Assembly (NCBI RefSeq): GCF_003952465.1
Contig: NZ_CP034448.1
Span: 7,603,001-7,667,000, forward strand
Length of the DNA: 64,000 nt
Direction of reading: 5' to 3'
DNA from: Mesorhizobium sp. M1B.F.Ca.ET.045.04.1.1
GTDB lineage: Bacteria > Pseudomonadota > Alphaproteobacteria > Rhizobiales > Rhizobiaceae
A program made the translations under genes and the position numbers. Below are positions 36,847 through 45,977 of the stretch, one piece after another. The notes beneath the pieces were generated by a model. It had not been told where the DNA came from and searched no databases. It was given only the letters and a program-made list of their open reading frames with translations. The number at the start of each line of letters is the position of its first letter. The stretch's first letter is position 1.

Positions 36847-36933
36847 CATCCACCTCACCAAAGTGGATGTTGAATCATCTGCCAAGGCCGCCGTCACATC
36901 ACAATCGATTCATCGATCACAGGACGTGCTCTA

Positions 36934-37165
36934 GGTCTTCTTGCGAAAGGCCGGTGGATTTGAAAACGGTCCGGCCGATCTCGTTTAGGCTGCCCGGGTG
37001 GCCCTGCGCAAGCTCCGTCAGATCCGCTACGATGTCTTCTGTGAAGAATGCGCCCTCGGCGATCGGCTGCGCCAGATCGCCCGCCAGAACAGCCGCCGCG
37101 CGCCCGTCGACGAACACCCGCGCCCCAGTGATCGTAGCCGTATCGAGGTGCGATCCCTCCCTCAG
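36934..37165 (-). pseudogene. ornithine cyclodeaminase-family C-terminal fragment
   Basis: The minus strand reads EGSHLDTATITGARVFVDGR, AAVLAGDLAQPIAEGAFFTE and GSLNEIGRTVFKSTGLSQED. This is the end of the ornithine cyclodeaminase/mu-crystallin family, NAD-dependent enzymes acting on ornithine, alanine or imines. Its 3' end is cut by the IS630 element and its 5' part is replaced by IS110 sequence. Confidence 0.7.
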
Positions 37166-37176
37166 CCACGCGCCCG

Positions 37177-37437
37177 CCGCATCGTCCGGATATCCCGCTG
37201 CGGCTACGGCATGATGCGAACGCTGCTTTATGAAGCCACGCAGACACTGGTGACGCGCGTGACGAAATGGTCGTGGGTGAGGGCTCGCGCGATGAACGTT
37301 GCCAGGCAGCGCGGCCGACAGAAGGCCATTGTCGGGTTGGCTCGCCGGCTGGCGGTGATCACGCGTCGCATTTGGCGCGACGGCACGAGTTTCGTTGGAC
37401 GCGACAAGATATCATGCTGAAAGCCTTGGTCGTACGC
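37177..37437 (+). mobile_element. IS110-family transposase C-terminal fragment
   Basis: Reads SRCGYGMMRTLLYEATQTLV, TRVTKWSWVRARAMNVARQR and AIVGLARRLAVITRRIWRDG, the conserved C-terminal end of IS110 transposases, then shifts frame (FRWTRQDI). Catalytic N-terminal domain and start are absent. Confidence 0.75.
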
Positions 37438-37967
37438 CCCGACCATATGCGCGCCGGCCAAGCCGAAACCATGTCGGCGACGGTAGAACACGGAGATGAA
37501 ACATGACCGCAGAGCGAGCGTGACAAGGATTACCCCATAAGGTTCCACCAGTCGGTGGAAAAGCGTCCTTCGCGGGACGATGAATGAGGTGAGTTCGCGA
37601 GGGTTGCAGTACCGGTCACATCACAACGATCAGGACGCCAATTCTTCTGATCTCCATCAAGGCGACGGCCGAGCGCCGATCCCGCAGAGAAACGAGGCCC
37701 TGCGAAAGACCTCAGAAGCCGGCGAAGCGGAAAGCTCGAGAAGCGCTTGACTTACCGAATCTAGAAGCAACCCTCGGACGCGCAGTGCAATGCGAGCCAC
37801 CTCACCGGCAGAAGCGGACATACGGTCTTACCCTTTGTAGGGAGTCGGACAAACCTGTGAGCCTACCTGCCGGACGCGACAGTCAACCTCTTGATCATAA
37901 GTCGTCTTTGGTCGGCATACTTGTTGCAGGCGGAGGATTACTCATTCGCACATCAACGGAGCCGCCT
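37438..37967. other. gene-free stretch before arginine deiminase
   Basis: Probably the remaining IS110 flank and the leader of the next gene. No coding region is supported. GGAG at 37958 is the ribosome binding site of the deiminase gene. Confidence 0.4.
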
Positions 37968-39247
37968 ATGTCCACGCAAACGATTTCATTTGAAAGCTAT
38001 TCGCTGGCCACTGGCAGTCAGGACGGCCATATGACGACCTTAGGGGTTCATTCAGAAGTTGGCCGGCTACGCGAGGTCCTTGTTCATCGACCAGACCTTA
38101 GCCTCCGCCGCCTTACACCGAAGAACTGCAAGGGCTTCCTCTTCGATGATGTGATTTGGGTCGAGCGTGCGCAACAGGAGCACGATGCCTTCGTGGAAAA
38201 ATTTCGTGAGCGCGGTGTCGTCGTTCGTTCTTTGGGCGACCTGCTGTCGGAAACTTTGGCGTTGTCCGACGCCCGCGGCTGGCTCCTAAATCGACGCGTC
38301 TGTCCTTCAGCCGTCGGCCTGGATTTCGCCAATGAGTTGCGGAGCTGGCTTGACGAGATGCCGCCAAGTCAACTCGCAGCCTTGCTCATTGGCGGGATCG
38401 CGCGTGAGGATCTTGACTTTAAGCCGCACGGGCTGACTGGGCGAACATTAAAGCCCGAGGATTTCGTTCTACCTCCTTTACCGAACCAGCTTTTTACGCG
38501 TGACAGTTCATGCTGGATCTATGGCGGCGTCTCAATCAACCCCCTGTATTGGCGCGCTAGACGGCCTGAGGCAGAAAACGTTGAGGCAGTCTATCGCTTC
38601 CATCCTCGATTTCGCGACGCTAGCTTCACACGCCTGTTGCCTGATCGAACCAACGGTGCGCTCAGTCTTGAGGGGGGGATGTGATGCCAATTGGTGACGG
38701 TGTTGTTCTAATCGGTATGGGTGAGAGGACCACGCCGCAGGCCGTCGAGGCATTGGCGCGCGCTTTGTTCAAGGTCGACAAAATCACTCGCGTTATTGCG
38801 GCTCTGATGCCCCGGGACCGTAGCTTCATGCATCTCGACACCATCTTCACCTTCTGCGACCGAGACCTGGTGACGATTTACCCGCCCGTGGTGGAGGGGC
38901 TGCGAACGTTCACTCTCCGCCCGGGCAATTCTGAGGATACGGTCGATGTCACCGAAGAGGATGAACCCTTCTTGTCTGTGGTGGCCAAGGCCCTAGGAAT
39001 TAAGGCTCTCCGAATAGTGCCTACCGGCGGCGATCACTATGAAGCGGAGCGAGAGCAATGGTCCGACGCAAATAACGTAATTGCGGTCGAGCCGGGCGTT
39101 GTCGTTACCTACGACCGCAACGTCAACACGAATTCATTGCTGAGTCGCGCTGGCGTTGAAGTGATAACGGTCGAGGGCGCAGAACTCAGCCGTGGACGAG
39201 GTGGCGGCCGTTGCATGACTTGCCCGCTAGCACGCGATCCCAGCTAG
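37968..39247 (+). pseudogene. arcA: arginine deiminase, one frameshift in a G7 run
   Basis: Arginine deiminase turns arginine into citrulline and ammonia. The first frame (ATG 37968) reads LGVHSEVGRLREVLVHRPDL, LFTRDSSCWIYGGVSINPL and ends in SLEGGM. The second frame (about 38681-39247) carries VVLIGMGERTTPQAVEALAR, FMHLDTIFTFCDRD, PTGGDHYEAEREQWSDANN and the nucleophile region GGGRCMTCPLARD. One more G in the run at 38672-38678 would restore the family's EGGDV and join both frames into a full-length enzyme of about 426 residues. Catalytic Asp, Glu, His and Cys are all present. It is either a recent mutation or a sequence error. Confidence 0.88.
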
Positions 39248-39262
39248 AGGGAAGTACTCGCA

Positions 39263-39439
39263 ATGACGATCCCCTTCCTAGTCACCAGCCGCACTGCGGA
39301 AGGCGAACTTTTAATACATTGGCCAAGCGGGCGCCGCAAAAGTTGTTGCTCGCCCGTGTTCTACTTCGGATCGCAACCAATAAAACCAATAAAAGAATGC
39401 GATGCTTCTCGATCAACCTGCAGAAGGGGGTAAAAGATG
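39263..39439 (+). CDS. possible 58-residue protein
   Basis: ATG at 39263, 15 bases after the deiminase stop, opens a frame reading MTIPFLVTSRTAEGELLIHW then PSGRRKSCCSPVFYFG, with four cysteines. Its stop overlaps the start of the alanine racemase gene (TAAAAGATG region), which suggests real translation. No homologue family is recognised. Confidence 0.35.
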
Positions 39440-40564
39440 TTGTCCATCCCGCAGCGCGCGGATGCTGTGCTAGAAGTCAATCTGGCGGCAGTTCAGGCAA
39501 ATTTCCAGACTGTGTCGGCCATGGTCGGACCACATGTAAGGGTGGCAGCAGTCGTTAAAAATGACGCCTACGGGCTTGGTATTATCGAGGTCACAAGGAC
39601 GTTGGCCGCCGCCGGATGCGATCTTTTTTTTGTTGGAGATCTCCACGAAGCGATGGCCATAAGAAGTTCCAAGATAGGCGCGACGGTTGCGGTTCTCTGC
39701 GATCAATTTACGACGTTGAGGAAACACTATAGATCCAGCCGGATTACACCTGTAGTGAATAACTCCGGTGAACTGGGTGCTATTAGCGCTGCGGGCGAGG
39801 CGCAAACATATTTTCTCAATGTCGAAACCGGCTTCTCTCGCTTCGGGCTTACTTTTGACGACGTACGCAGAAATTATCTTTCCGGCACTTTTAAGCGGCA
39901 CCCCCCCTCAGTCGTCCTCAGTCACCTCGCTTGTAGCGATCGCGTTGCCGACGCAATGAATGTGTTGCAGAGTAATCGCTTTCGGGCGATCTCCAATCTG
40001 CTTAAACCTGCCCGTTGCAGTCTAGCCGCATCCGCCGGTGTTTGGCTCGGAAAGAATTTTCATTTCGATATCGTCCGGGTGGGTTCAGCGCTTTTTGGTC
40101 TCAACAACGCCGGCGTTCAACCGAACCCTCTTATGCCCGTCGTAAAACTTCAGGCAAATATACTCGATGTGCGCAATGTGCCCAAGGGTGAGGCGGTCGG
40201 TTATGGCGCGACATTTCGTACGGTTCGAGACAGCCGCATAGCGATCTTGGGTATCGGTTACAAGCATGGCCTTCCATGGGCCTGCGGAAACAAGATATCC
40301 GTCCGGTTTGCTGGATATTCGGCTCCTCTGGTCGGAAGAACGTCGATGGACTCCACCGCGATTGACATAACGGACGTTCCTGAGGCAGTTTGTCTTCCGA
40401 CCGTCTCGGTCGAATTGCTGGGTGAGAGTTTCACCGTGAATGATCTCGCGGCGGCCGCTGACGCTTATGCTCCGGAAGTGCTGATGCGCGTCGCCGCCGG
40501 GTGCGCAAGACGATACTTGAATGTGCCCTCTGCACTGCGATCTTCAAGAGTTAGGACTGATTAA
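39437..40564 (+). CDS. alr: alanine racemase family PLP enzyme
   Basis: 375 residues. Converts L-alanine to D-alanine, or a related amino acid. The PLP Lys is K41 in AAVVKNDAYGLG, followed by a TIM-barrel domain (NVETGFSRFGL) and a C-terminal domain with GEAVGYGATFRT, which carries the catalytic Tyr, and LVGRTSMDSTAIDITDVPE. All core residues are present and the frame is intact. The sequence diverges from housekeeping Alr, so it is likely a pathway-specific copy. It is followed by the carbamoyltransferase relic and an SHMT-like gene that could use D-alanine. Confidence 0.88.
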   Translation: MLSIPQRADAVLEVNLAAVQANFQTVSAMVGPHVRVAAVVKNDAYGLGIIEVTRTLAAAGCDLFFVGDLHEAMAIRSSKIGATVAVLCDQFTTLRKHYRSSRITPVVNNSGELGAISAAGEAQTYFLNVETGFSRFGLTFDDVRRNYLSGTFKRHPPSVVLSHLACSDRVADAMNVLQSNRFRAISNLLKPARCSLAASAGVWLGKNFHFDIVRVGSALFGLNNAGVQPNPLMPVVKLQANILDVRNVPKGEAVGYGATFRTVRDSRIAILGIGYKHGLPWACGNKISVRFAGYSAPLVGRTSMDSTAIDITDVPEAVCLPTVSVELLGESFTVNDLAAAADAYAPEVLMRVAAGCARRYLNVPSALRSSRVRTD

Positions 40565-41444
40565 TTGCAAGCCCGGGTTCGAAAGCGATCGGCTGGGGAA
40601 CCATGTATTACAGCTGGGTCAGGCACCGTTTCCACTCTGCGGTGTCGTCCTCGGCCAGTTCAAGTCAACTGACGGGGACCCGCCGCACCGGCTGTGGCCG
40701 GTAGCGACGTTGAAGCCCTGCATACTGGGTGCTCGATGCCGACTGGTTTTGAGCCGATACTGCCACGTCGTCTATGCCATTACAGCGGCGGAGCCATCGA
40801 CAGCGCTCTCCTCGCGCTCATTGGGCATGACTTGGCGAAAGCGACACGCGAAGTATGGTTGTGTCAGATATTCACCACCTTACGCCCGCGATGCCCGCCC
40901 GCCTTCACAGCCGCGCGGACTGCCCAGTGAGTCAGTGAGTCGTCTCGTGTGATCGGCGAGCGTCCCCTCCACGAGCTTCTCGACCGGCGCAAACTGAAGT
41001 GGTGCAATGCTCGGGCATGTCTTGTCGCGCAGCAAATTGTTAATGACGCCGTTCCCGCGCCGCCACACGCCCGATCTTCGACTGGCTGACTACCACGATC
41101 GCGGCGGCCCCAGACCACCAACAGAGTGAAACGTGCTCGCCAGAAGCAGTTGACGCAACGTTCCATTGAATGGAAATATTAATGTCATATATCTTTACAA
41201 GTATTTTGCCTACAATCGCAAAAATTTACTATCGCCGGGGTTTCAAGATAAGACCGAACTTGCTACACGGATGCGAGAGAGTTATTGCAAGGAAGAAGCG
41301 TTTTTATATACGGCGATCTTCTGGCGATCAATTTGCTAGCCTGCCTTGAGGCGTTGGTGCCGCAAGAGGCGAAAAGCGCCTGGCTTGGTCAAAGTTTTCC
41401 CGCAATATCTCCGGTAGTCTTCATTCTGTAGGAGCTCATCCAAC
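40565..41444. other. 880-bp stretch without a supported gene
   Basis: The first 600 bp are GC-rich and hold only chance-like frames. The part at 41170-41440 is markedly A+T-rich and probably contains the promoter for the following genes. A short frame there (GRSVFIYGDLLAINLLACLE, ending at 41430) is protein-like but has no start or family. Confidence 0.4.
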
Positions 41445-42180
41445 ATGAGAATAATGTCGTTTAAGCCGGGCCATGACGGCGCAATTGCAGCACTGGATGC
41501 GTCAGCAGCCGAACTCATCTATTCATACGAGGCTGAGAAGGATAGCTTCCCAGATATTCGACCATCACTCCATCAGCGGTCCTCGACGCCGCTGGCCGCT
41601 TGCACGCCATTCCGGATGTGATTGCCGTGAGTGGCTGGTCGATCACGGAAATCCCGGGCCACAGCCCCGTTGCGGCAGGCTACTATGGCCTTGGCAACGG
41701 ATCGGGGATTGTCGGCGAGACATCTATCTTCGGCAGGAAGGTGCATTTCTATTCCTCAACGCACGAACGCTCCCATCTCTGGGGATCCTACGGCATGTCG
41801 CCGTTCCCCTGGGAATGCCTTGTTATGCCCTGATTTGCGAAGGTGACATCGGCGATTTCTATGAGGTCGATGAGCGACTGTAGGTAGCTCGTTTGGGAAG
41901 GGTAATAACGGCTCCAGGTAGCGGGTATGCTCTTCTCTATGCGTTGGCCGCCGATCAGAAATTCACCTTTCCCAAAGAACACTTGCGCTTCGAAGACGCC
42001 GGCAAGGTAATGGCGCTTTGCGCCTATGGGCAGCCCGGATCGCCTGACCGGAACGAGCAGGCGCTGATTGATTACCTGCTTCCAAGCGATCTGTACCCGC
42101 TGTCCAAGGAAAATCTGCGGAATTCGCCCTACTACAACATTGGCGCGTCCTTACCAGGTCCAAAGGAGACTTCTGCATGA
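41445..42180 (+). pseudogene. NodU/CmcH-type carbamoyltransferase, broken and truncated
   Basis: The family adds a carbamoyl group to hydroxyls of sugars or amino-acid products. Frame 1 reads MRIMSFKPGHDGAIAALDAS and YSYEAEKDSFP. Frame 2 continues YSTITPSAVLDAAGRLHAIP and FYSSTHERSHLWGSYGMSP. Frame 3 gives GMPCYALICEGDIGDFYEVD, an in-frame stop at about 41881, then LRFEDAGKVMALCAYGQPGS. The shift near 41806-41809 fits loss of one C. Only the N-terminal half (about 240 of some 560 residues) remains, yet the last codon overlaps the start of the next gene (GCATGA). Confidence 0.75.
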
Positions 42181-43454
42181 AAGCAAAGAGATGGTTTTTT
42201 GAGGAGCCCCTGGCCCAGGCAGATCCTGAACTGGCACCTTTAATCTCAGCAGACGAGTCGAGGCAACGAAGTCAGGTAGAATTGATCGCCCCGAAGAATT
42301 ACATGAGTAACGCGGTCCGTGAAGCGATGGCATCGATGGTGGTATTCACCACCGTTGAGGGCTATCCGGGAAAACGGTATCATGCTGGTGTCGAAAACGT
42401 CGATGCCATCGAACGCCTTGCCATAGAGCGAGCCAAGGCGATGTTCGGTGCAGGACATGCAAATGTGCAGCCCCATTCCGGTAGCCAAGCTAACCAGGCA
42501 GTGTACTTTGCTTTACTCACACCCGGAGACACAGTGTTGAGTATGGACCTCTCCTCGGGGGGGCACTTGAGCCACGGGTTCAAGTCCAACTTGTCCGGTC
42601 GCTGGTTCAAGACAATATCATACGGGACAACACCTGAGGGGTTCATCGACTACGATACGATGGAACAGCTCGCTCGCGAGCACCGTCCCAAGCTGATTAT
42701 TGTAGGCGGCTCATCCTATCCTCGTGCTATCGATTTTCCTAAGGTATCAAGAATCGCTGCGGAGGTTGGCGCAGTCACACTCGCCGATGTATCCCACTTT
42801 TCCGGATTGATAGCTGCAAAAGAGTATCCGAGCCCGTTTCCTCACATCGACCTGGTAACCACAACGACCAACAAAAATCTACGCGGGCCGAGGGGAGGCC
42901 TGATAATGTCTCGCGACGCGGCTTTTGGTAAGAAAATCGATTCAGCGGTATTCCCCGGCATTCAAGGCGGGCCGTTGCCCGACGTTATTGCTGGCAAGGC
43001 CGTCTGTTTCGGTGAGGCCCTTAAGCCCGAGTTTACCGAATACGCTAGACGGGTACTGAGCTGCGCGCGAACTCTGGCGAACGGCTTGAGCGCACGTGGG
43101 TTCAAAATCGTCACAGGGGGGACAGATACGCCATTCACGATGGTTGACCTCAGAACGCGTGGGCTGACAGGCGATGCCGCGCAGAAGGCATTGGAAGCTC
43201 ATGGCGTGACAACGAACCGCAATCTTGTGCCACAAGACAGGGAGCCACCGAATGTCACCTCGGGGCTCCGGATGGGAACGTCCGCAATTGCAGCTCGTGG
43301 AATGGCTGATCCGGAAGCATCTGAACTGGCAGAGATCATTGCCAACGTTTTAGATCGACTTGCAGCGAATCCAGGCCAAGGGCTGGAAATCGACGTAAAC
43401 ATTGCCGAACGAGTGTTGACGCTGGCGGAGAGATTCCCGCTATACCCCACCTAA
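42177..43454 (+). CDS. serine hydroxymethyltransferase-like enzyme with altered active site
   Basis: 425 residues, intact. Overall SHMT (GlyA) family: EGYPGKRYHAGVENVD, NVQPHSGSQANQAVYFALL, the PLP Lys K233 in TTTTNKNLRGPRGG. Two positions important in housekeeping SHMT differ: the ASEN motif (Glu57 in E. coli) is APKN (K40 here), and the His before the PLP Lys (THK) is Asn (NK). DMAH is replaced by DVSH. Such changes point to another aldol reaction; D-alanine 2-hydroxymethyltransferase (alpha-methylserine formation) is an attractive guess because an alanine racemase lies nearby. It is translationally coupled to the carbamoyltransferase relic. Confidence 0.85.
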   Translation: MKAKRWFFEEPLAQADPELAPLISADESRQRSQVELIAPKNYMSNAVREAMASMVVFTTVEGYPGKRYHAGVENVDAIERLAIERAKAMFGAGHANVQPHSGSQANQAVYFALLTPGDTVLSMDLSSGGHLSHGFKSNLSGRWFKTISYGTTPEGFIDYDTMEQLAREHRPKLIIVGGSSYPRAIDFPKVSRIAAEVGAVTLADVSHFSGLIAAKEYPSPFPHIDLVTTTTNKNLRGPRGGLIMSRDAAFGKKIDSAVFPGIQGGPLPDVIAGKAVCFGEALKPEFTEYARRVLSCARTLANGLSARGFKIVTGGTDTPFTMVDLRTRGLTGDAAQKALEAHGVTTNRNLVPQDREPPNVTSGLRMGTSAIAARGMADPEASELAEIIANVLDRLAANPGQGLEIDVNIAERVLTLAERFPLYPT

Positions 43455-43461
43455 CCAGTGG

Positions 43462-44150
43462 GGCAAATTAGCGTGTGCGTTGTCGATGCAAGCGGCAAGA
43501 TCGTTCGCGAGAGCAAGGTGGCCAGCGAGCCGGAGGCATTGATCGCCTGGTTTGCCTCGCTCGGCTTTGACCTTGTGCGGATCGGGCTGGAGGCCGGCCC
43601 GCTGTCGCATGGCTCTACGCGGCGCTGGCAGCACAAGAGGTGCGGGCGCAAGCTCATCCAATCGAAGCTGAGAGACGTCGAGAACAGTGTGCGCAGCATT
43701 TTGCGTGGCTTCGGGCTAAAGGGCGGCAAGACGACGCCGCGCGGCTTTGCCCGAAGCATCAACGAGCTGGTGGTCGGCCATGCGAACCTGAAGATGGTCG
43801 CCGCGGGACTGCTTTCGGTGCACGCCGTGATCTTGCGCGGGTTCCAGGCTTTCGAGAAAAAGGTTCGCGCGCTGGTGCGCCTCGATGCCAGAGCCAGGCG
43901 GTTGATGTCGACGCCGGGGGGTCGGTCCGATCGTCGCGCTCATCGCATCAGCAAGATCGGCGATGCTGCGGTACGACGGCGCTCTATGAGGCCGCCCACA
44001 TCATGCTGGTGAAGCCGCTCAAGGGCTGCACACAGCTCAAAAGCTGGGCGATGCGGATCGCCCGACGCGCCGGAATGAAGAAGGCCAAAGTGGCGGTCGC
44101 CCGCAAGCTTGCGGTCATCCTCCACCGCCTGGCACGATGTTGTCGGCGAC
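43462..44150 (+). mobile_element. IS110-family transposase remnant
   Basis: Starts within the N-terminal domain (SVCVVDASGKIVRESKVASE, RIGLEAGPLSH), skips a block, and resumes with SKLRDVENSVRSILRGFGLK and GGKTTPRGFARSINELVVGH. It then shifts frame into ALYEAAHIMLVKPLKGCTQL and KKAKVAVARKLAVILHRL. The catalytic core is partly deleted. It abuts the end of the SHMT-like gene with no spacer. Confidence 0.75.
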
Positions 44151-44670
44151 CCAAGCAGAGCAGGATGCCCCTGTCATTGATTGGCTGGTGTCTCACATCA
44201 CGGTGGTTGACCGTCGACACGCGCTCTGTGGACAGCGGTTTGAGGTGGCATCACTTCGGTCGGGGCGCGGACCTGCCTTTGTTGTCATCCGCCTGCCGGA
44301 TGGGCGGTTACGCAATATCCGCCGATCAGCGACGGATTTGTCGCGCGCTATCGATGATGATGAACATCGTGGCGCGACTGAAAAGTTAATATCCGTTAGA
44401 ACTTTGGTTGCTTTAGTGTATTATGTGCGAATCACCTTCGGTAACTCAATAGCGAGTTGCAATGGTTGCTCATGCATTAGCACTTCGGATGGCGGTATCT
44501 CTTCCGGAGGCCAGCGTTCCACTGGTAAGGATCAAGCGAGACTCGCCCAGCCTTTGGAACGATCTCCCACCGGTATGTCAGCACCAACTTGCGCAGATGC
44601 TTGCGACTCTGATCCGCCGGATGCCGCCGACCGCGCCGGCGGTGAGGGAACGGTTTGATGTTGGCCGTCC
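44150..44670 (+). pseudogene. DUF5372-like and recombinase-associated small genes, degraded
   Basis: HITVVDRRHALCGQRFEVAS then LRSGRGPAFVVIRLPDGRL fits a small DUF5372-type protein commonly found beside a serine recombinase in rhizobial IS-like units (such as the y4b genes of NGR234). A second short frame (44462-44677) reads DLPPVCQHQLAQMLATLIRR. Both end abnormally. They belong to the recombinase unit that follows. Confidence 0.5.
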
Positions 44671-45600
44671 CGGGTAATTCTGACGAGCGGCTCACGGCCG
44701 TCCGGCGTTCAAAGTTCGCTTACGTTTATGTACGCCAATCCTCGATAAACCAAGTGCGCCACCATCAGGAAAGCACCGAACTTCAGTACAGCTTGGCAGA
44801 CCGAGCCGTCAGATTGGGCTGGCCGCCGGATCGTGTCGTCGTCATCGATGAGGATCTTGGAAAATCGGGAAACGGCCAAGTCGAGCGCCTTCCAACGGCT
44901 CATCGCCTAGATCGGGCTCGGCAACGCGGGTCTGGTGGTCAGCCTCGATGCATCTCGATTGGCACGCAATAACCGAGATTGGCATCAACTCCTCGAGTTG
45001 TGTTCATTGTTCGGCGTTATCATCGCTGATGGCGAGCGCCTCTACGATCCCTGCGCTTATCACGACCGGCTGCTGTTAGGGCTCTCGGGGATCATGAGCG
45101 AAGCAGAGTTGCACCAGATCCGCATCCGCCTGCATCAAGGGGAGCGGCAGAAGGCGGCGCAAGGCGAGCTTCGCATACCGCTGCCAGGTGGCTTGGCGTA
45201 CAACCGCTCAGGCCAGATCGTTCTCAATCCTGATGAAGAGGTGCAGGCTCGACTGTGTCTGGTCTTCGACAAATTTACGGAGCTTCAGACCGCACGGCGC
45301 GTCATCCGTTATCTGCGCACGCACGACCTACGCATACCTGTGCGGCCGCTCCGCGGGCCGGGACCCCATGAGTTGGTATGGCGAGACGCCACCATCGCCC
45401 GCGTCCATCATATTTTGCACAACCCAGCCTATGCCGGCGCATATATCTACGGCCGGCGCCGAATAAATGCGGTCCGCCAAGGTCCGGGTTCGCACCGCGC
45501 AACCTCGAAGGTGGCCATTGACGACTGGGAGGTTTGCATCAAAGACGCACACCCTGGTTATATTGACTGGGAGGAGTTCATGGCCAATCAGCGCCGCCTC
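44658..45600 (+). pseudogene. serine recombinase, frameshifted and truncated
   Basis: The resolvase domain begins KFAYVYVRQSSINQVRHHQE with the catalytic Ser in RQSS. A shift near 44870 separates it from LVVSLDASRLARNNRDWHQL and IIADGERLYDPCAYHDRLLL. A recombinase domain follows (LHQGERQKAAQGELRIPLPG, HHILHNPAYAGAYIYGRRR). The C-terminal third is cut off by IS110 DNA at about 45600. Large serine recombinases of this type move IS-like units. Confidence 0.75.
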
Positions 45601-45639
45601 GGCCGGCCACCGCGGCGCGCCGCGCAAGGGCATTTGTAG

Positions 45640-45885
45640 CGCGACATCATAAATCGGCGGGATCAAACGCACGTCGTGACCGAGCGCCGCGATCTCGCGC
45701 GCCCAATAATGCGAACCGCCGCACGCCTCCAAACCAACCAAACACGGCGGAAGCTTTTCGAAAAAGCCCAGCAGCTCGGCTCGACGCAGTTTGCGATTGA
45801 AAATCGGCGCGCCTTCGGCGTCGGCGCCATGAATTTGAAAAACGTTCTTGGCCAAATCCAGGCCGATGGTGCTAACCTGCTTCAC
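45640..45885 (-). mobile_element. IS110-family transposase N-terminal fragment
   Basis: From GTG 45885 it reads VSTIGLDLAKNVFQIHGADA, LVGLEACGGSHYWAREIAAL and GHDVRLIPPIYDVA, i.e. the first Asp and Glu of the DEDD catalytic set, then stops matching. It is related to, but distinct from, the IS110 element at 55.1 kb. Confidence 0.75.
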
Positions 45886-45977
45886 GGAACGGCTCCCTTC
45901 CTTGTGGCGTTGCTCGCAACGACCACGTTTAGCACTTAGATGCTGTCGGTAGCGGGGCCGTTCCACACCATCAATCT

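Larger units (their letters stand above)
34009..36931 (-). mobile_element. IS630-family element interrupted by a group II intron
   Basis: Terminal inverted repeats GAGCACATCCTG (34009-34020) and CAGGACGTGCTC (36920-36931) differ at one base, and each is flanked by TA (34007-34008 and 36932-36933), the usual IS630/Tc1 target. The transposase gene is split by an intron at 34513-36396. This layout, an RmInt1-like intron in an IS630 element, is the one described for ISRm2011-2 of Sinorhizobium meliloti. The element itself interrupts an ornithine cyclodeaminase gene. Confidence 0.85.

Noticed and set aside
41195..41240. Possible nod box upstream of the carbamoyltransferase relic
   Set aside because: Only the 3' half (ACAATCGCAAAAATTTACTATC) is weakly similar to the nod-box consensus. 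The 5' half and the spacing do not fit.
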